Positions 46,760-55,272 of a DNA stretch of 64,000 nucleotides are shown piece by piece; the stretch's first letter is position 1; each line of letters opens with the position of its first letter. Origin of the DNA: Desulfocicer sp963675955 (GTDB lineage: Bacteria; Desulfobacterota; Desulfobacteria; Desulfobacterales; Desulfobacteraceae); contig CAXXVR010000002.1 in NCBI GenBank assembly GCA_963675955.2, positions 620,001 to 684,000 on the forward strand, in the 5' to 3' direction. The position numbers and the translations under genes were made by a program. The notes beneath the pieces are model-generated. The model saw only the letters and a list, made by a program, of their open reading frames with translations, did no database searches and was not told the origin of the DNA.

Positions 46760-48052
46760 TTATTGATTTCCTCTTTGGGTTTGGAGAGCAGGTAAACCTA
46801 TCTGTCGGATGATAAGTGCCAGTACGGCTGACAATGTCAGCATGGATATGATCAGAAGATAAGAGATGTCTGGTTTACCGGTGATGTCCCGGATCAGACC
46901 GTTGACCCAGGGCATGATTAAACCGGCGCTACCAAATGCGGTGAAAAGCCATCCATAGTTGAGTCCGAAATTTCTTATCCCGAAATGATCTTTACATGCT
47001 GCTGGAAAAATCGTCAAGTTTGCGCCGTAATTTAATCCGATCATGAAGACTACCATGAGTATTACGGGCCATGAAGCCCCGCCGTTCCGGGTCAATCCGT
47101 ACAGGATACCGATGACCGAGGCCTGGCAGAGAAATGCACCGCAAAGGGTGAGTGGACGACCTATTTTGTCTGAGAGAAGACCTCCAATAATACGGCCAAA
47201 CGTATTGCCAAGGGAAAGCACTACCACTGCCAGAAAGGCCCATTGGCCCAGGGCCTGTCGGCCAAAATCTGCAGCCACACTGATGAAAACCAGGCCTGCC
47301 GATGCCCCGGAAAAGTACATGAAAAATAACAACCAGAACTGGGGTGTGGCCATCATCTGTTTCCAGTTGAACTCCTGGAGTGTGGGGACACTTGTCTTAG
47401 AATACCGGGACATGGGCACAAATCCCGGGGGGGGATTGTAGACAAACCATGACAGGCATAGAACAGCAATCCATATGGTGATGCCAAGGGTGATCATGGT
47501 GGCACTGATTCCGGGCATAACCACGCCCTGGGCGGTGGTGGTGGAAAAAAAGTTTAACAGCCAGGCCGTGAAAGGGGCCAGGGGCAGGGGGGCCAGCCCC
47601 GAACCTGCAACCACCATTCCCACGGTGATACCTGTTTTTTCAGGGGGAAACCACTTCATGGCAGCCGGGGTTAAAGAGGCGTAGGCAAGGCCCACACCGC
47701 TTCCGGTGATGATACCGAAGCCGATAACAAAGGCGGGTAAAGAAGATCCACCCAAACCGGCAACAATGCATCCTGCACCTCCCAGCAATCCCCCCAGCAT
47801 GATGGCTGGACGGGGGCCGAATCGGTCCTGAAACTGTCCGGCAGGCACCATGATAAAGGAAAAAATAACGGCCATGGTGGAGTAGGGCAGGGCTTTGTCT
47901 GCATTGGACCAGCCCCATACGTCGGGAATACCGCCTTTGATGACACTCCATACATAAAGAATACCAAAAACAAGACCCAGGCCGGCTGCGGCAAAGGTAA
48001 CCACCCATCCCCTGGAAAAGGAGATGGTAATGTGTGTATTGCTGTGATGCAT
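46760..48052 (-). CDS. OFA-family MFS transporter (oxalate/formate antiporter type)
   Basis: 430 residues and twelve membrane helices. Family blocks are FGILYVWSVIKGGIPDVWGW, RFGPRPAIMLGG (motif A), GSGVGLAYASLTPAAMKWFP and the second-half GGLLSDKIGRPLT. OFA members exchange or import small monocarboxylates. It lies downstream of the acyl-CoA synthetase and iorAB on the same strand, so export of the organic acid made by that pathway is a reasonable inference. Confidence 0.85.
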   Translation of the reverse strand: MHHSNTHITISFSRGWVVTFAAAGLGLVFGILYVWSVIKGGIPDVWGWSNADKALPYSTMAVIFSFIMVPAGQFQDRFGPRPAIMLGGLLGGAGCIVAGLGGSSLPAFVIGFGIITGSGVGLAYASLTPAAMKWFPPEKTGITVGMVVAGSGLAPLPLAPFTAWLLNFFSTTTAQGVVMPGISATMITLGITIWIAVLCLSWFVYNPPPGFVPMSRYSKTSVPTLQEFNWKQMMATPQFWLLFFMYFSGASAGLVFISVAADFGRQALGQWAFLAVVVLSLGNTFGRIIGGLLSDKIGRPLTLCGAFLCQASVIGILYGLTRNGGASWPVILMVVFMIGLNYGANLTIFPAACKDHFGIRNFGLNYGWLFTAFGSAGLIMPWVNGLIRDITGKPDISYLLIISMLTLSAVLALIIRQIGLPALQTQRGNQ

Positions 48053-48107
48053 ATTAAATCAATCCTGGTTTATGGCTAAAAAACAAATATTTACAAAAAA
48101 AAAGCTC

Positions 48108-48183
48108 ATGGGGGATTTCAGAGTGTTATTGTCATGTTGATATTTTGACATCACACGACAAAGCCCTGACATCCCACATGAGC
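48108..48183. repeat. Isolated imperfect palindrome
   Basis: GCTCATGGGGGATTTCAG and CTGACATCCCACATGAGC form an imperfect stem around an internal region that itself contains ATTGTCATGTTGATATTTTGACAT. It lies in the gap between the MFS and acyl-CoA synthetase genes. No second copy was noticed in this window. Confidence 0.5.
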
Positions 48184-48349
48184 AAAATAAAAAACCCCTG
48201 TTTAACACGGGTGCCATCTATTCCACAAGCGGATTTTTTGTTTTTCAGACATCCTTCTCATCTCCCCACAAGCAGGAGATTTTGTACCAGATTCAGATCA
48301 ACTCATTAAATGTGACGGGTGGCCCATGCTGTGACCAATCTCATTTTTT

Positions 48350-50767
48350 TTAATCTTGAAACCCATGGGTACCCCGGATGGCATCGGCGGCCAGACGTCC
48401 TTGGATATAAAGGGAAAGGGCTGCAATGGCCTTATCGCATACGGTGAACACAGGCACCCCGTTATCCATGAGTGCATCCCGTAACGGATCATAAAGTCGT
48501 CCGCCATCTACCACGGCCACAATGGGGATATTCACCTCCTGGGTGAGCTGGATCATCAAGTTCTTGATCCCCTTTTCATGGTTCATGTCATAGTGGGGCA
48601 GATCGGTGACTGCCAGGGTTTTCATGGCAGGAGACATGGGGTCCAGGCTCACCACAACGGCATCCACGTTGGGATCATCGGCCAGGGCTCTTGCCACCAG
48701 AGTGTGGGTCTCATCATCGGCGGCGGGGTTGATATCCAGGGGGTTGGACAGGGTGACAAAGGTGGAGAGATTTTTTTTTGCAAGAAGGGTGATAATGGTG
48801 TGCCGGGTGCTGTCTTCAAACCGGGCCAGGGTCATGTGAAAATCATCGGACTGGATGGAGTCCGCCATGCCCACGGCTTCAAATCCGGCACCACTCACCG
48901 CGGCCAGGCGATTACCGTTGACGGCTTTGTGGCTGAGATTTTCAGATAAGAGTAAGAGTTCCTGAAATTCAGAAAAGTTTCTGGCCACAATGGCACCGGC
49001 CTGGCGAACACAGCTTTCGCACACCATGTAATCGCCGGCAAGAGAAGCGGTATGACCACTGGTGGCAGCCTTTCCCTCCAGGGTCCGTCCGGCTTTGTAA
49101 AAGATCACCTCTTTACCTTGAAGGACGGCCTCTCGTACGGCTTTACAGAATTCAAGGCCGTCAAGATCATTAAAGCCTTCTGCGTACACGGCAATGACAT
49201 CGATTTCTTCAGATGTTTTAAAGTACTGAACCATGTCCCCCAGTGTCAGATCGGTCTGGTTGCCCATGGAGATCATGTATCCTGGTTTTAATTCCGGGCA
49301 TTGGTTGCTTCTGTGGAGCATGAAGGCCCCGCTCTGGCTGATGAGGGCGGCCCGGCGATATTTTCGGGTTCGATCCTTGGGCAGTTTTTCTTCGGGGATG
49401 AACCAGGTGTCATATCCCCCGGGACCGGACACAACCCCCATGCAGTTGGCCCCCAGAAACACTGGTCCTCCTTTTTTGGTGCCGTGGATCTCATTGATTT
49501 TTGACATCACTTCAAGGGCTATCTCTTTACTGTCCTGGGTTTCCCCCATGCCCCCGGGGATGAGCATGACACCATTTGCGGCGTCCAGACGGATGATCTT
49601 ATCCACCAGATGTGGTACCTGGGAGGCCCCCACGGCAACGATGAAGAGATCCAGTTTTTTATCCAGGACGCCAAGATCGGGTATGCAGGTAATGCCGTCA
49701 ATGTCCTTTACCCCTTCGCGTAGAATCACAATGTTTTTCCGGGGGAATCCTTCGGCCAGGATATTATCAAGAATGATGCGTCCGAAGTTCTTTCGGGTGG
49801 CAGAAACCCCAATGATACCGATGGTTTTCGGATGGAGCAGCTGATGGATTTTGGCGATGGGACGGGCGGTTTTGATGTTTGATGCCCTGGTGAAGCGACA
49901 CATGCCATCCAACGGTACCATGAGATAGTCGGTGAAGGCAAAGGGGTTAATTTCCAGTTCTTCAATGACAAAAGGAGCCTCGGGGTTTGCCTGGGAGTAG
50001 AAATTGCCCATCTGGATGAAACTTTCAAAGCATTCGATGAGCTGCTCGTCGGTGACAATGCGCCGCTGTCCCCTTGTTAGACCTGCCATTTTACGATAGG
50101 AGATGGTCTGTTTAAACAGCTGGAAGAATGACTGTCCGTCGTTCATGGCCGTGGAGGCAGCCATAATGGCCTGGCCTTTTCGGAATCGTTGGGCATAGAG
50201 TTCCGTGTCGGTCCCCCCAAGTCCTGCGCTGATTACGGTGCCAAATTCCCGGGAATGTCGCAGTCCTACAATGAGTTCATTGCCAAAGGCAGAGGAGTCC
50301 GGTGGCATGAACTGCACCTGGAGAATCCCCTTGAGATCCCGGCTGATGGCTGCCGTCAGTGCCTCTCCAGACAGCCCTTTGTACGGGGCAGGGGCTGCAT
50401 GGGGCTGGGCCTGGATCCAGGCGGTGTAGTTCTCCGGCACTTCATAGAGCATGCGGCGGACGGCGGATCGAATGGCATTGCTTTCCTTCTTGACGATGCG
50501 TACCCCTCCCACTTCGGTCTTGTGGATGATGGTGGGGGAGACGATTTTCAGAACGGTTTTTTCTCCGGGAAAGGCACAAAGCTCTTCGTCGGAGGGGCGT
50601 GCCCCCCGGGGAATGAAATTGCACTTGGGCGGCGTTTCCGAACCGGAGCGGGACAGGAGAGAGTAGACTTCATACTCATATAGAAAATTCCGGTCTTCCT
50701 GGTCCGCCTGGATGAGCATCTGGCTAATACTGTCAAAATCTATAGGAACGTTCATGGGACTCTCCAT
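48350..50767 (-). CDS. ADP-forming acyl-CoA synthetase (fused beta-alpha order)
   Basis: 805 residues. An N-terminal ATP-grasp domain (about 20-260, EKTVLKIVSPTIIHKTEVGG) is followed by a CoA-binding Rossmann domain (HPKTIGIIGVSATRKNFGRI) and succinyl-CoA-ligase-like domains. The phosphorylated His is in ATSGHTASLAGDY. It converts acyl-CoA + ADP + Pi to acid + ATP. Beta-alpha order is the reverse of the common alpha-beta acetate-CoA ligase fusion. The gene follows iorAB, the usual partner in archaeal and syntrophic 2-oxoacid fermentation, so aryl-acetyl-CoA from aromatic amino acids is a likely substrate. Confidence 0.88.
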   Translation of the reverse strand: MESPMNVPIDFDSISQMLIQADQEDRNFLYEYEVYSLLSRSGSETPPKCNFIPRGARPSDEELCAFPGEKTVLKIVSPTIIHKTEVGGVRIVKKESNAIRSAVRRMLYEVPENYTAWIQAQPHAAPAPYKGLSGEALTAAISRDLKGILQVQFMPPDSSAFGNELIVGLRHSREFGTVISAGLGGTDTELYAQRFRKGQAIMAASTAMNDGQSFFQLFKQTISYRKMAGLTRGQRRIVTDEQLIECFESFIQMGNFYSQANPEAPFVIEELEINPFAFTDYLMVPLDGMCRFTRASNIKTARPIAKIHQLLHPKTIGIIGVSATRKNFGRIILDNILAEGFPRKNIVILREGVKDIDGITCIPDLGVLDKKLDLFIVAVGASQVPHLVDKIIRLDAANGVMLIPGGMGETQDSKEIALEVMSKINEIHGTKKGGPVFLGANCMGVVSGPGGYDTWFIPEEKLPKDRTRKYRRAALISQSGAFMLHRSNQCPELKPGYMISMGNQTDLTLGDMVQYFKTSEEIDVIAVYAEGFNDLDGLEFCKAVREAVLQGKEVIFYKAGRTLEGKAATSGHTASLAGDYMVCESCVRQAGAIVARNFSEFQELLLLSENLSHKAVNGNRLAAVSGAGFEAVGMADSIQSDDFHMTLARFEDSTRHTIITLLAKKNLSTFVTLSNPLDINPAADDETHTLVARALADDPNVDAVVVSLDPMSPAMKTLAVTDLPHYDMNHEKGIKNLMIQLTQEVNIPIVAVVDGGRLYDPLRDALMDNGVPVFTVCDKAIAALSLYIQGRLAADAIRGTHGFQD

Positions 50768-50813
50768 ATCTCATATTATTTCAGGTGATCACAGAAATGC
50801 GTTTGATGTCAAT

Positions 50814-50853
50814 GTTTGGGCTGGTAATGTAAATGTTTGGTCAGTGCCCCATA
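50814..50853 (+). repeat. Family C repeat
   Basis: TGTCAATGTTTGGGCTGGTA followed by ATGTAAATGTTTGGTCAGTG and CCCCATA, in the same order and orientation as 12174-12210. It directly precedes the family A composite. Confidence 0.7.
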
Positions 50854-50883
50854 ATTTATGCTATTATTTACCATTTTTTACAA

Positions 50884-51178
50884 TGGGCATGTCTTATCGG
50901 ACACAACGAAGATAGGGTCGTAGACGCAGAGCCAAATGGCATTATGCCGCTCCTCCCCCGACGGGCAGTGGGCCCGGACCGGAACTGTAGATAGCTCGAT
51001 TGTCCGGATCCTATTGCCCGTCGAGGGAGGGGCTCTGCTGAGGTAGACTTGAAGGCTACCTTTTCATATAAAACCCACATGGCACTAATCACCAGCCACA
51101 ACGAATAATGAAAAAGTAGTTGCTGTTAAAATCCAGTACCAAGTACCCAAAACCCAGCACCTTCTTTTTCATATAAAA
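50884..51178 (-). repeat. Family A composite repeat (long form), minus orientation
   Basis: On the minus strand the order is hairpin 1 (51178-51100, ATGAAAAAGAAG/CTACTTTTTCAT), hairpin 2 (TGGC...GCCATG, 51090-51070), a small AGGTAG/CTACCT hairpin, a palindrome (51046-50929; CAGAGCCCCTCCCTCGACGG against CCGTCGGGGGAGGAGC), and a terminal GTTGTGTCC...GACATG unit (50910-50884). The same module order occurs at 17051-17392. Confidence 0.8.
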
Positions 51179-51188
51179 GAACTGCAAG

Positions 51189-51221
51189 ACACCCCCTGAG
51201 CATTTAGTTCAGGGGGTGTTG
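51189..51221 (-). terminator. Terminator-like hairpin after iorAB
   Basis: ACACCCCCTGA and TCAGGGGGTGT form an 11-bp perfect stem with an 11-base loop, immediately after the iorAB stop. The downstream minus-strand sequence has only a short T run (TTCTTTT), so termination may be incomplete. Confidence 0.6.
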
Positions 51222-51226
51222 ACGTA

Positions 51227-53725
51227 TTACACCAGTTTTGCACCGGCATTGAAGGCAGCAAAATTGCTGTTCCAGATGCCCGGTTTGGGGCTGACATTTT
51301 TCAGGGCCTGGAGCCATACTTCCCGGGGGATGGTATTAAAGGGCTCAAGGGCACTGAGGGCTCCCAGCATTACCACATTGGCGCTTTTACCGGTGGAATC
51401 TCCCAGGCCAATGGCGATGTCTAAAATATTAACCTTGATCACATTGAATCCTTCCAATTGCTGGTTGATCATCTCATCGGTGGGATAATCGGTGGCAGCA
51501 AATCCCTGGGGAATCACCCGGGTGTCTGCCATGAGCACCACTCCGCCGGGTTTGAGTGCCGAGATAAAACCGGGCCTCAACGATTCACTTTTTTCCATGA
51601 CAATGAGACTGTCGGCGGTTCCCGGAAGAATTTGGGGGCTGAAAACAGAGCCACAGCCAAAGGTGCTGATGACGGGGCCTCCCATCTGGGCCATGCCATG
51701 GGTTTCTCCTTTGAGAATATTGTCTTTGTCATATCCGGCCAGGAAGGCCATCTGGGCCAGCACCTTACCGAAAAAGAGATTTCCCTGGCCGCCCACGCCG
51801 CGGATGGCAAGGGATAATCGCCCGGGAATGGTCGTTTTATCAAAGTCAGGGATTTCAATGGATTCCGGGGCCGCTTCCGGTGCATTTTTGTCTTTTGACA
51901 TGCGTGTCGATGGGGCTTCGGTGGCAATGGAAATGGCACCTGTAGGGCACATCTGCAGACAGGCCGGGGTTTTGGAAACACATCCCGAGCACAGGTTGTT
52001 CCAGACCGGGTGATCATTTTCGTCATACTCAATTCCGGAGCAGATGTTGCAGGTGCCGCACTCTTTGCATTTATCCACATCAACCACCAGTTTCTGGCCG
52101 TAGTCACTTTTGGGAACCTTTCGGATACAGGTTCCCTTGATGACGATGATGGTGAAAACGCCTTCTTCTGCTTGCTTCAAGGCACTTTTCAGGGCCGTTC
52201 GAATGGCCTTTAAATCATAGGCATTCACCACTACAACCGGGGCACCTTCTCCTTTCAGGGAGGCAACCAAATCAAATTTGTTGGGCCGGCCCTGGTAATT
52301 CACCGGAGATGCCGGGGAATTCTGGCCACCGGTCATGGCGGTCCATTCATTGTCCAGCACCACCTTTACACCGGGGATATTTCGGTAAATGGCATTGCGG
52401 GTGGCATCCATGCCGGAATGGCATTCCGTGGAATCTCCCAGAACGCTTAAGCATTTGCTGACGGATTCGGGTTTAGAGGTGACGTACCCGGTGCGTTTAC
52501 TTTCACTGGCACCCATTGCCACACCGGTGTCCAGGGCATTGAGAAAATAGAGAAGGGAGTTGCATCCAATGTCTCCGAAGATGGCTTCCAGGGCTCCGCG
52601 TTTTTTCATTTTTCCCACCACATTGGCAAACAGGGCATAGGGGCATCCGGCACAGATCATGGGGGGGCGGGGAACCGGGACAGCTGCCACGGCCAGTGCA
52701 TCAATCCTGTGGCCCAGGAGGTCGGCAATGGTTTCCGGTGTCCATTCGGTTACAGAGCTATTAATGGCTTTGCCCTTGACGTCAAGGCCATCCTGGAGAC
52801 AGGCCTCCTGGATGAATCGATACCCGTCTTCAATGACAAAAATCTCTCCATCAATGCTGTCATAAAATTGTTTGATAAGCCCCATGGGAAGGGGATTGGT
52901 AAAGGCAAGGGACAGGATGTCGAGATCCGGTTCAAACTGTTTTTTGTACTCTTCCAGGAATAAGGTGTTTACCCCGTGGGTAATGACGCCCCGTTTGCCC
53001 GCCCCTTTTGTCCACAGATTCAGGGGGGATTCTTCCACCATTTTCTGCAGCCCCGGGAGACGCTCTGCATGGATTTTGTTGTAATTGGGACGGGTGAGGT
53101 TGGGAAGACAGTTATAATTGTGGATGTCTTCCATGACAACGGGTTCCCGTTGTTCTTTTTCCATGAGGGAGATCAGGCCTTCACTGTGGCACAGGATGCC
53201 GCTGGCCAGGATCACCGTGGAGGTGTTGAACTCCCTGCCGATTTTTACGGCAATGGACGCTGCCTGGTGCATTTCCTGGTGGTTCCGGGGTTCAAACACC
53301 GGTACAAAACAGCTCTTCAAGGTATATTTGGGATCAATGACATGCTGGGTGGAGCTGGGGGCAAAATCGCTTGCCAGGAAATAGATCAATGCCCCCCGGG
53401 GCTGGGTGAAATGAGAGACACTGGTCACCACGTCTCCGGCCTGGAAAAATCCCGGGATTTTCATGGTGACCACGCAGTCTTGACCGGCCAGGGAATGGCC
53501 GTGACCCACGCCGGCGGATACGGCCTCATTGACGGACCAGTTGGCACTGATCAGATCTTTTACGTGGGAAAGCCCCTTGTCTATTACCTCGGTGCTGGGG
53601 GTGCCGGGGTATCCGTCCACGGCATGGATACCTGCCCTAACGCATCCCACGGCAAAGGCAATGTTGCCCTGAAGTACATGTGTTTTACCGGATTCGTCTG
53701 TACACATCTGTTTGATGGGGTTCAT
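51227..53725 (-). CDS. Indolepyruvate:ferredoxin oxidoreductase, alpha and beta fused
   Basis: 832 residues. The IorA part (about 1-640) has the pyrimidine-binding and TPP domains (VLGDSTECHSGMDATRNAIY, DNEWTAMTGGQNSP) and a ferredoxin-like segment (CKECGTCNIC...CSGCVSKTPACLQMCPTGA). The IorB part (about 660-832) starts IRGVGGQGNLFFGKVLAQMA. It oxidises aryl-pyruvates to aryl-acetyl-CoA with reduction of ferredoxin. In most organisms IorA and IorB are separate proteins; here they are one chain joined by a charged linker with KNAPEAAPESIE. The acyl-CoA synthetase gene follows about 460 bases downstream, past a repeat. Confidence 0.9.
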   Translation of the reverse strand: MNPIKQMCTDESGKTHVLQGNIAFAVGCVRAGIHAVDGYPGTPSTEVIDKGLSHVKDLISANWSVNEAVSAGVGHGHSLAGQDCVVTMKIPGFFQAGDVVTSVSHFTQPRGALIYFLASDFAPSSTQHVIDPKYTLKSCFVPVFEPRNHQEMHQAASIAVKIGREFNTSTVILASGILCHSEGLISLMEKEQREPVVMEDIHNYNCLPNLTRPNYNKIHAERLPGLQKMVEESPLNLWTKGAGKRGVITHGVNTLFLEEYKKQFEPDLDILSLAFTNPLPMGLIKQFYDSIDGEIFVIEDGYRFIQEACLQDGLDVKGKAINSSVTEWTPETIADLLGHRIDALAVAAVPVPRPPMICAGCPYALFANVVGKMKKRGALEAIFGDIGCNSLLYFLNALDTGVAMGASESKRTGYVTSKPESVSKCLSVLGDSTECHSGMDATRNAIYRNIPGVKVVLDNEWTAMTGGQNSPASPVNYQGRPNKFDLVASLKGEGAPVVVVNAYDLKAIRTALKSALKQAEEGVFTIIVIKGTCIRKVPKSDYGQKLVVDVDKCKECGTCNICSGIEYDENDHPVWNNLCSGCVSKTPACLQMCPTGAISIATEAPSTRMSKDKNAPEAAPESIEIPDFDKTTIPGRLSLAIRGVGGQGNLFFGKVLAQMAFLAGYDKDNILKGETHGMAQMGGPVISTFGCGSVFSPQILPGTADSLIVMEKSESLRPGFISALKPGGVVLMADTRVIPQGFAATDYPTDEMINQQLEGFNVIKVNILDIAIGLGDSTGKSANVVMLGALSALEPFNTIPREVWLQALKNVSPKPGIWNSNFAAFNAGAKLV

Positions 53726-53755
53726 TTCACTGCTCCTTTTTTTGTCTATTAAGAA

Positions 53756-54231
53756 TGATGTCGTTGAAATTTCGTGCTTGATCTCGCCCCCAAGTATCTG
53801 GTGTTATAGTCAAACATGAATTTTCCATCACAGTTGATTTTAAAAGTATGACCTTTTAACAAATATAAACACCTTTTGTCAATAAATATGCATTAAAATA
53901 AGTTGAAGAAAATATTCTTTTTATGAAAAAATAGGGGGTTTTGTAGGCATGGTGTGTTCCAACTATTTGTTTATATAGTAGTATGTATATGTTATCTGTG
54001 GGTGTGTGGAGTTAGTCTAAAAGAGACAGTTAAGATGTAAATGTAATTTTAAAAGTATGATTTTAAAGACGTTGTTTTGCCATCTGTATGGAAGGGGGCA
54101 CTTTTTGTCTTGAGGCTACGGTTATATAAGAGTTAATGGCCTTTGTAAATATCCTTTGCTACACCACAATTTACAGAATATTCTGGACCTCACCATGTAC
54201 TTTATAGTATTGTCTGACTTTAAAACCTCAG
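53756..54231. other. Long divergent intergenic region, AT-rich
   Basis: No gene was found. The word TTTTAAAAGTATGA occurs twice, near 53839 and 54050, and might be a binding site for the adjacent GntR regulator. The promoter of iorAB must lie near 53,760-53,950, where AT-rich sequence is densest. Confidence 0.4.
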
Positions 54232-54476
54232 CGGAGCCCCCCCAAGGAGCAATAGGAACCTGCCAATTGAGCCGTCTACGGTTTTGGGCCGGGTCCATTG
54301 CCCCTTGGGGGGGCGGCATGATAGCATTTTAAATATTTGTTGTGTCCGCTGGGACATGCCCGTTTATATGAAAAAACAGGAACTGGGTACTTGGTGTTGA
54401 GTACTTGCTTCTGACAGTAGCTGCTTTTTCATTGTTTGTTGTGGCATATGGTTACAGCCATGTATGTTTTATATAA
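54232..54476 (+). repeat. Family A composite repeat, rearranged module order
   Basis: The palindrome comes first (54234-54314; GCCCCCCCAAGG...CCTTGGGGGGGC). Then come the GTTGTGTCC-GCTG-GGACATG hairpin (54338-54360), hairpin 1 (ATGAAAAAACAGG...CTGCTTTTTCAT, 54368-54440) and a second hairpin (TGGC...GCCATG). The unpaired middle of the palindrome (GGCAATAGG, CAAT, GAGC, TCTAC-GTT) matches the palindrome at 50929-51046 read on the other strand. Confidence 0.75.
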
Positions 54477-54503
54477 AATGTGAATTGATCAGGATAATTA
54501 TAT

Positions 54504-55247
54504 ATGATGGATAAACAAAAAGAGATAAAAGGCTCCCCCTCCCGGTTTCAGGAGATTGTCAACACCATAAAGAAAGACATTCTGCTCCAGCGGTATCGTC
54601 CAGGTGATGCCCTTCCACGGGAGGATGATCTGGCAAAGGATTTTGGTGTGGGTCGCTCCCTGATCCGGGAATCCCTTGGGGTGCTTAAGGCCCAGGGATA
54701 TCTTGAGGCCAGGCGGGGCAGTAGCGGTGGTACCTTTGTGTGTGATTTGCTTCAATCCCAGGGGATGACCACGTTACTGGCAGATCTTGTGGTAATGCGT
54801 TCCATGAGTATCAAACATTTGTGTGACGTTCGGATTCTCATTGAGCCCGAGGCCGCTCGAATGGCTGCCCTTGAGGCATCCCCTGCTCAGTTGCAGCATC
54901 TTGGGGATTTTGTTTTCAAGGGCTTGAATGCAACGGATCTTAAAGAGCGCATAGCCCTTGATGTGGAGTTTCATAATCAGATCTGTGAGTTGAGTGGAAA
55001 TCCATTTTTTTCACTTCTCATGCGCAGCATGATGGGCTTTCTCCAGCAGTTTCTTGAAGTACTGGATCACAGGGACAGCTATCTCCACGATGAGAACAGC
55101 CACAGCATCCTCTACGATGCCATCTCTTCCCGGGATCACCAGCGTGCTTTTGAAACCATGTATAGCCATGTGGTGACCATGAAGCAGCGCTTCTGTGATC
55201 TTGAAAAGGAGTTCCTAACTATCAACACCCAGCGGTTGCAGGGATAA
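54504..55247 (+). CDS. GntR/FadR-family transcriptional regulator
   Basis: 247 residues: N-terminal winged helix (about 12-80; YRPGDALPREDDLAKDFGVG, SLIRESLGVLKAQGYLEAR) and a C-terminal FCD all-helical ligand domain with the metal-binding pattern (DVRILIEPEAARMAA, EFHNQI, H in YDAISSRDHQRAF). FCD regulators respond to small organic acids. It is divergent from iorAB and convergent with an MFS exporter, so either could be its target. Confidence 0.88.
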   Translation: MMDKQKEIKGSPSRFQEIVNTIKKDILLQRYRPGDALPREDDLAKDFGVGRSLIRESLGVLKAQGYLEARRGSSGGTFVCDLLQSQGMTTLLADLVVMRSMSIKHLCDVRILIEPEAARMAALEASPAQLQHLGDFVFKGLNATDLKERIALDVEFHNQICELSGNPFFSLLMRSMMGFLQQFLEVLDHRDSYLHDENSHSILYDAISSRDHQRAFETMYSHVVTMKQRFCDLEKEFLTINTQRLQG

Positions 55248-55272
55248 TTTTGATGGGTAGATCCTAATGGAA

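Noticed and set aside
54122..54319. Minus-strand 65-codon frame ahead of the GntR gene
   Set aside because: It lies across the palindrome module of a family A repeat, so the open frame is incidental.
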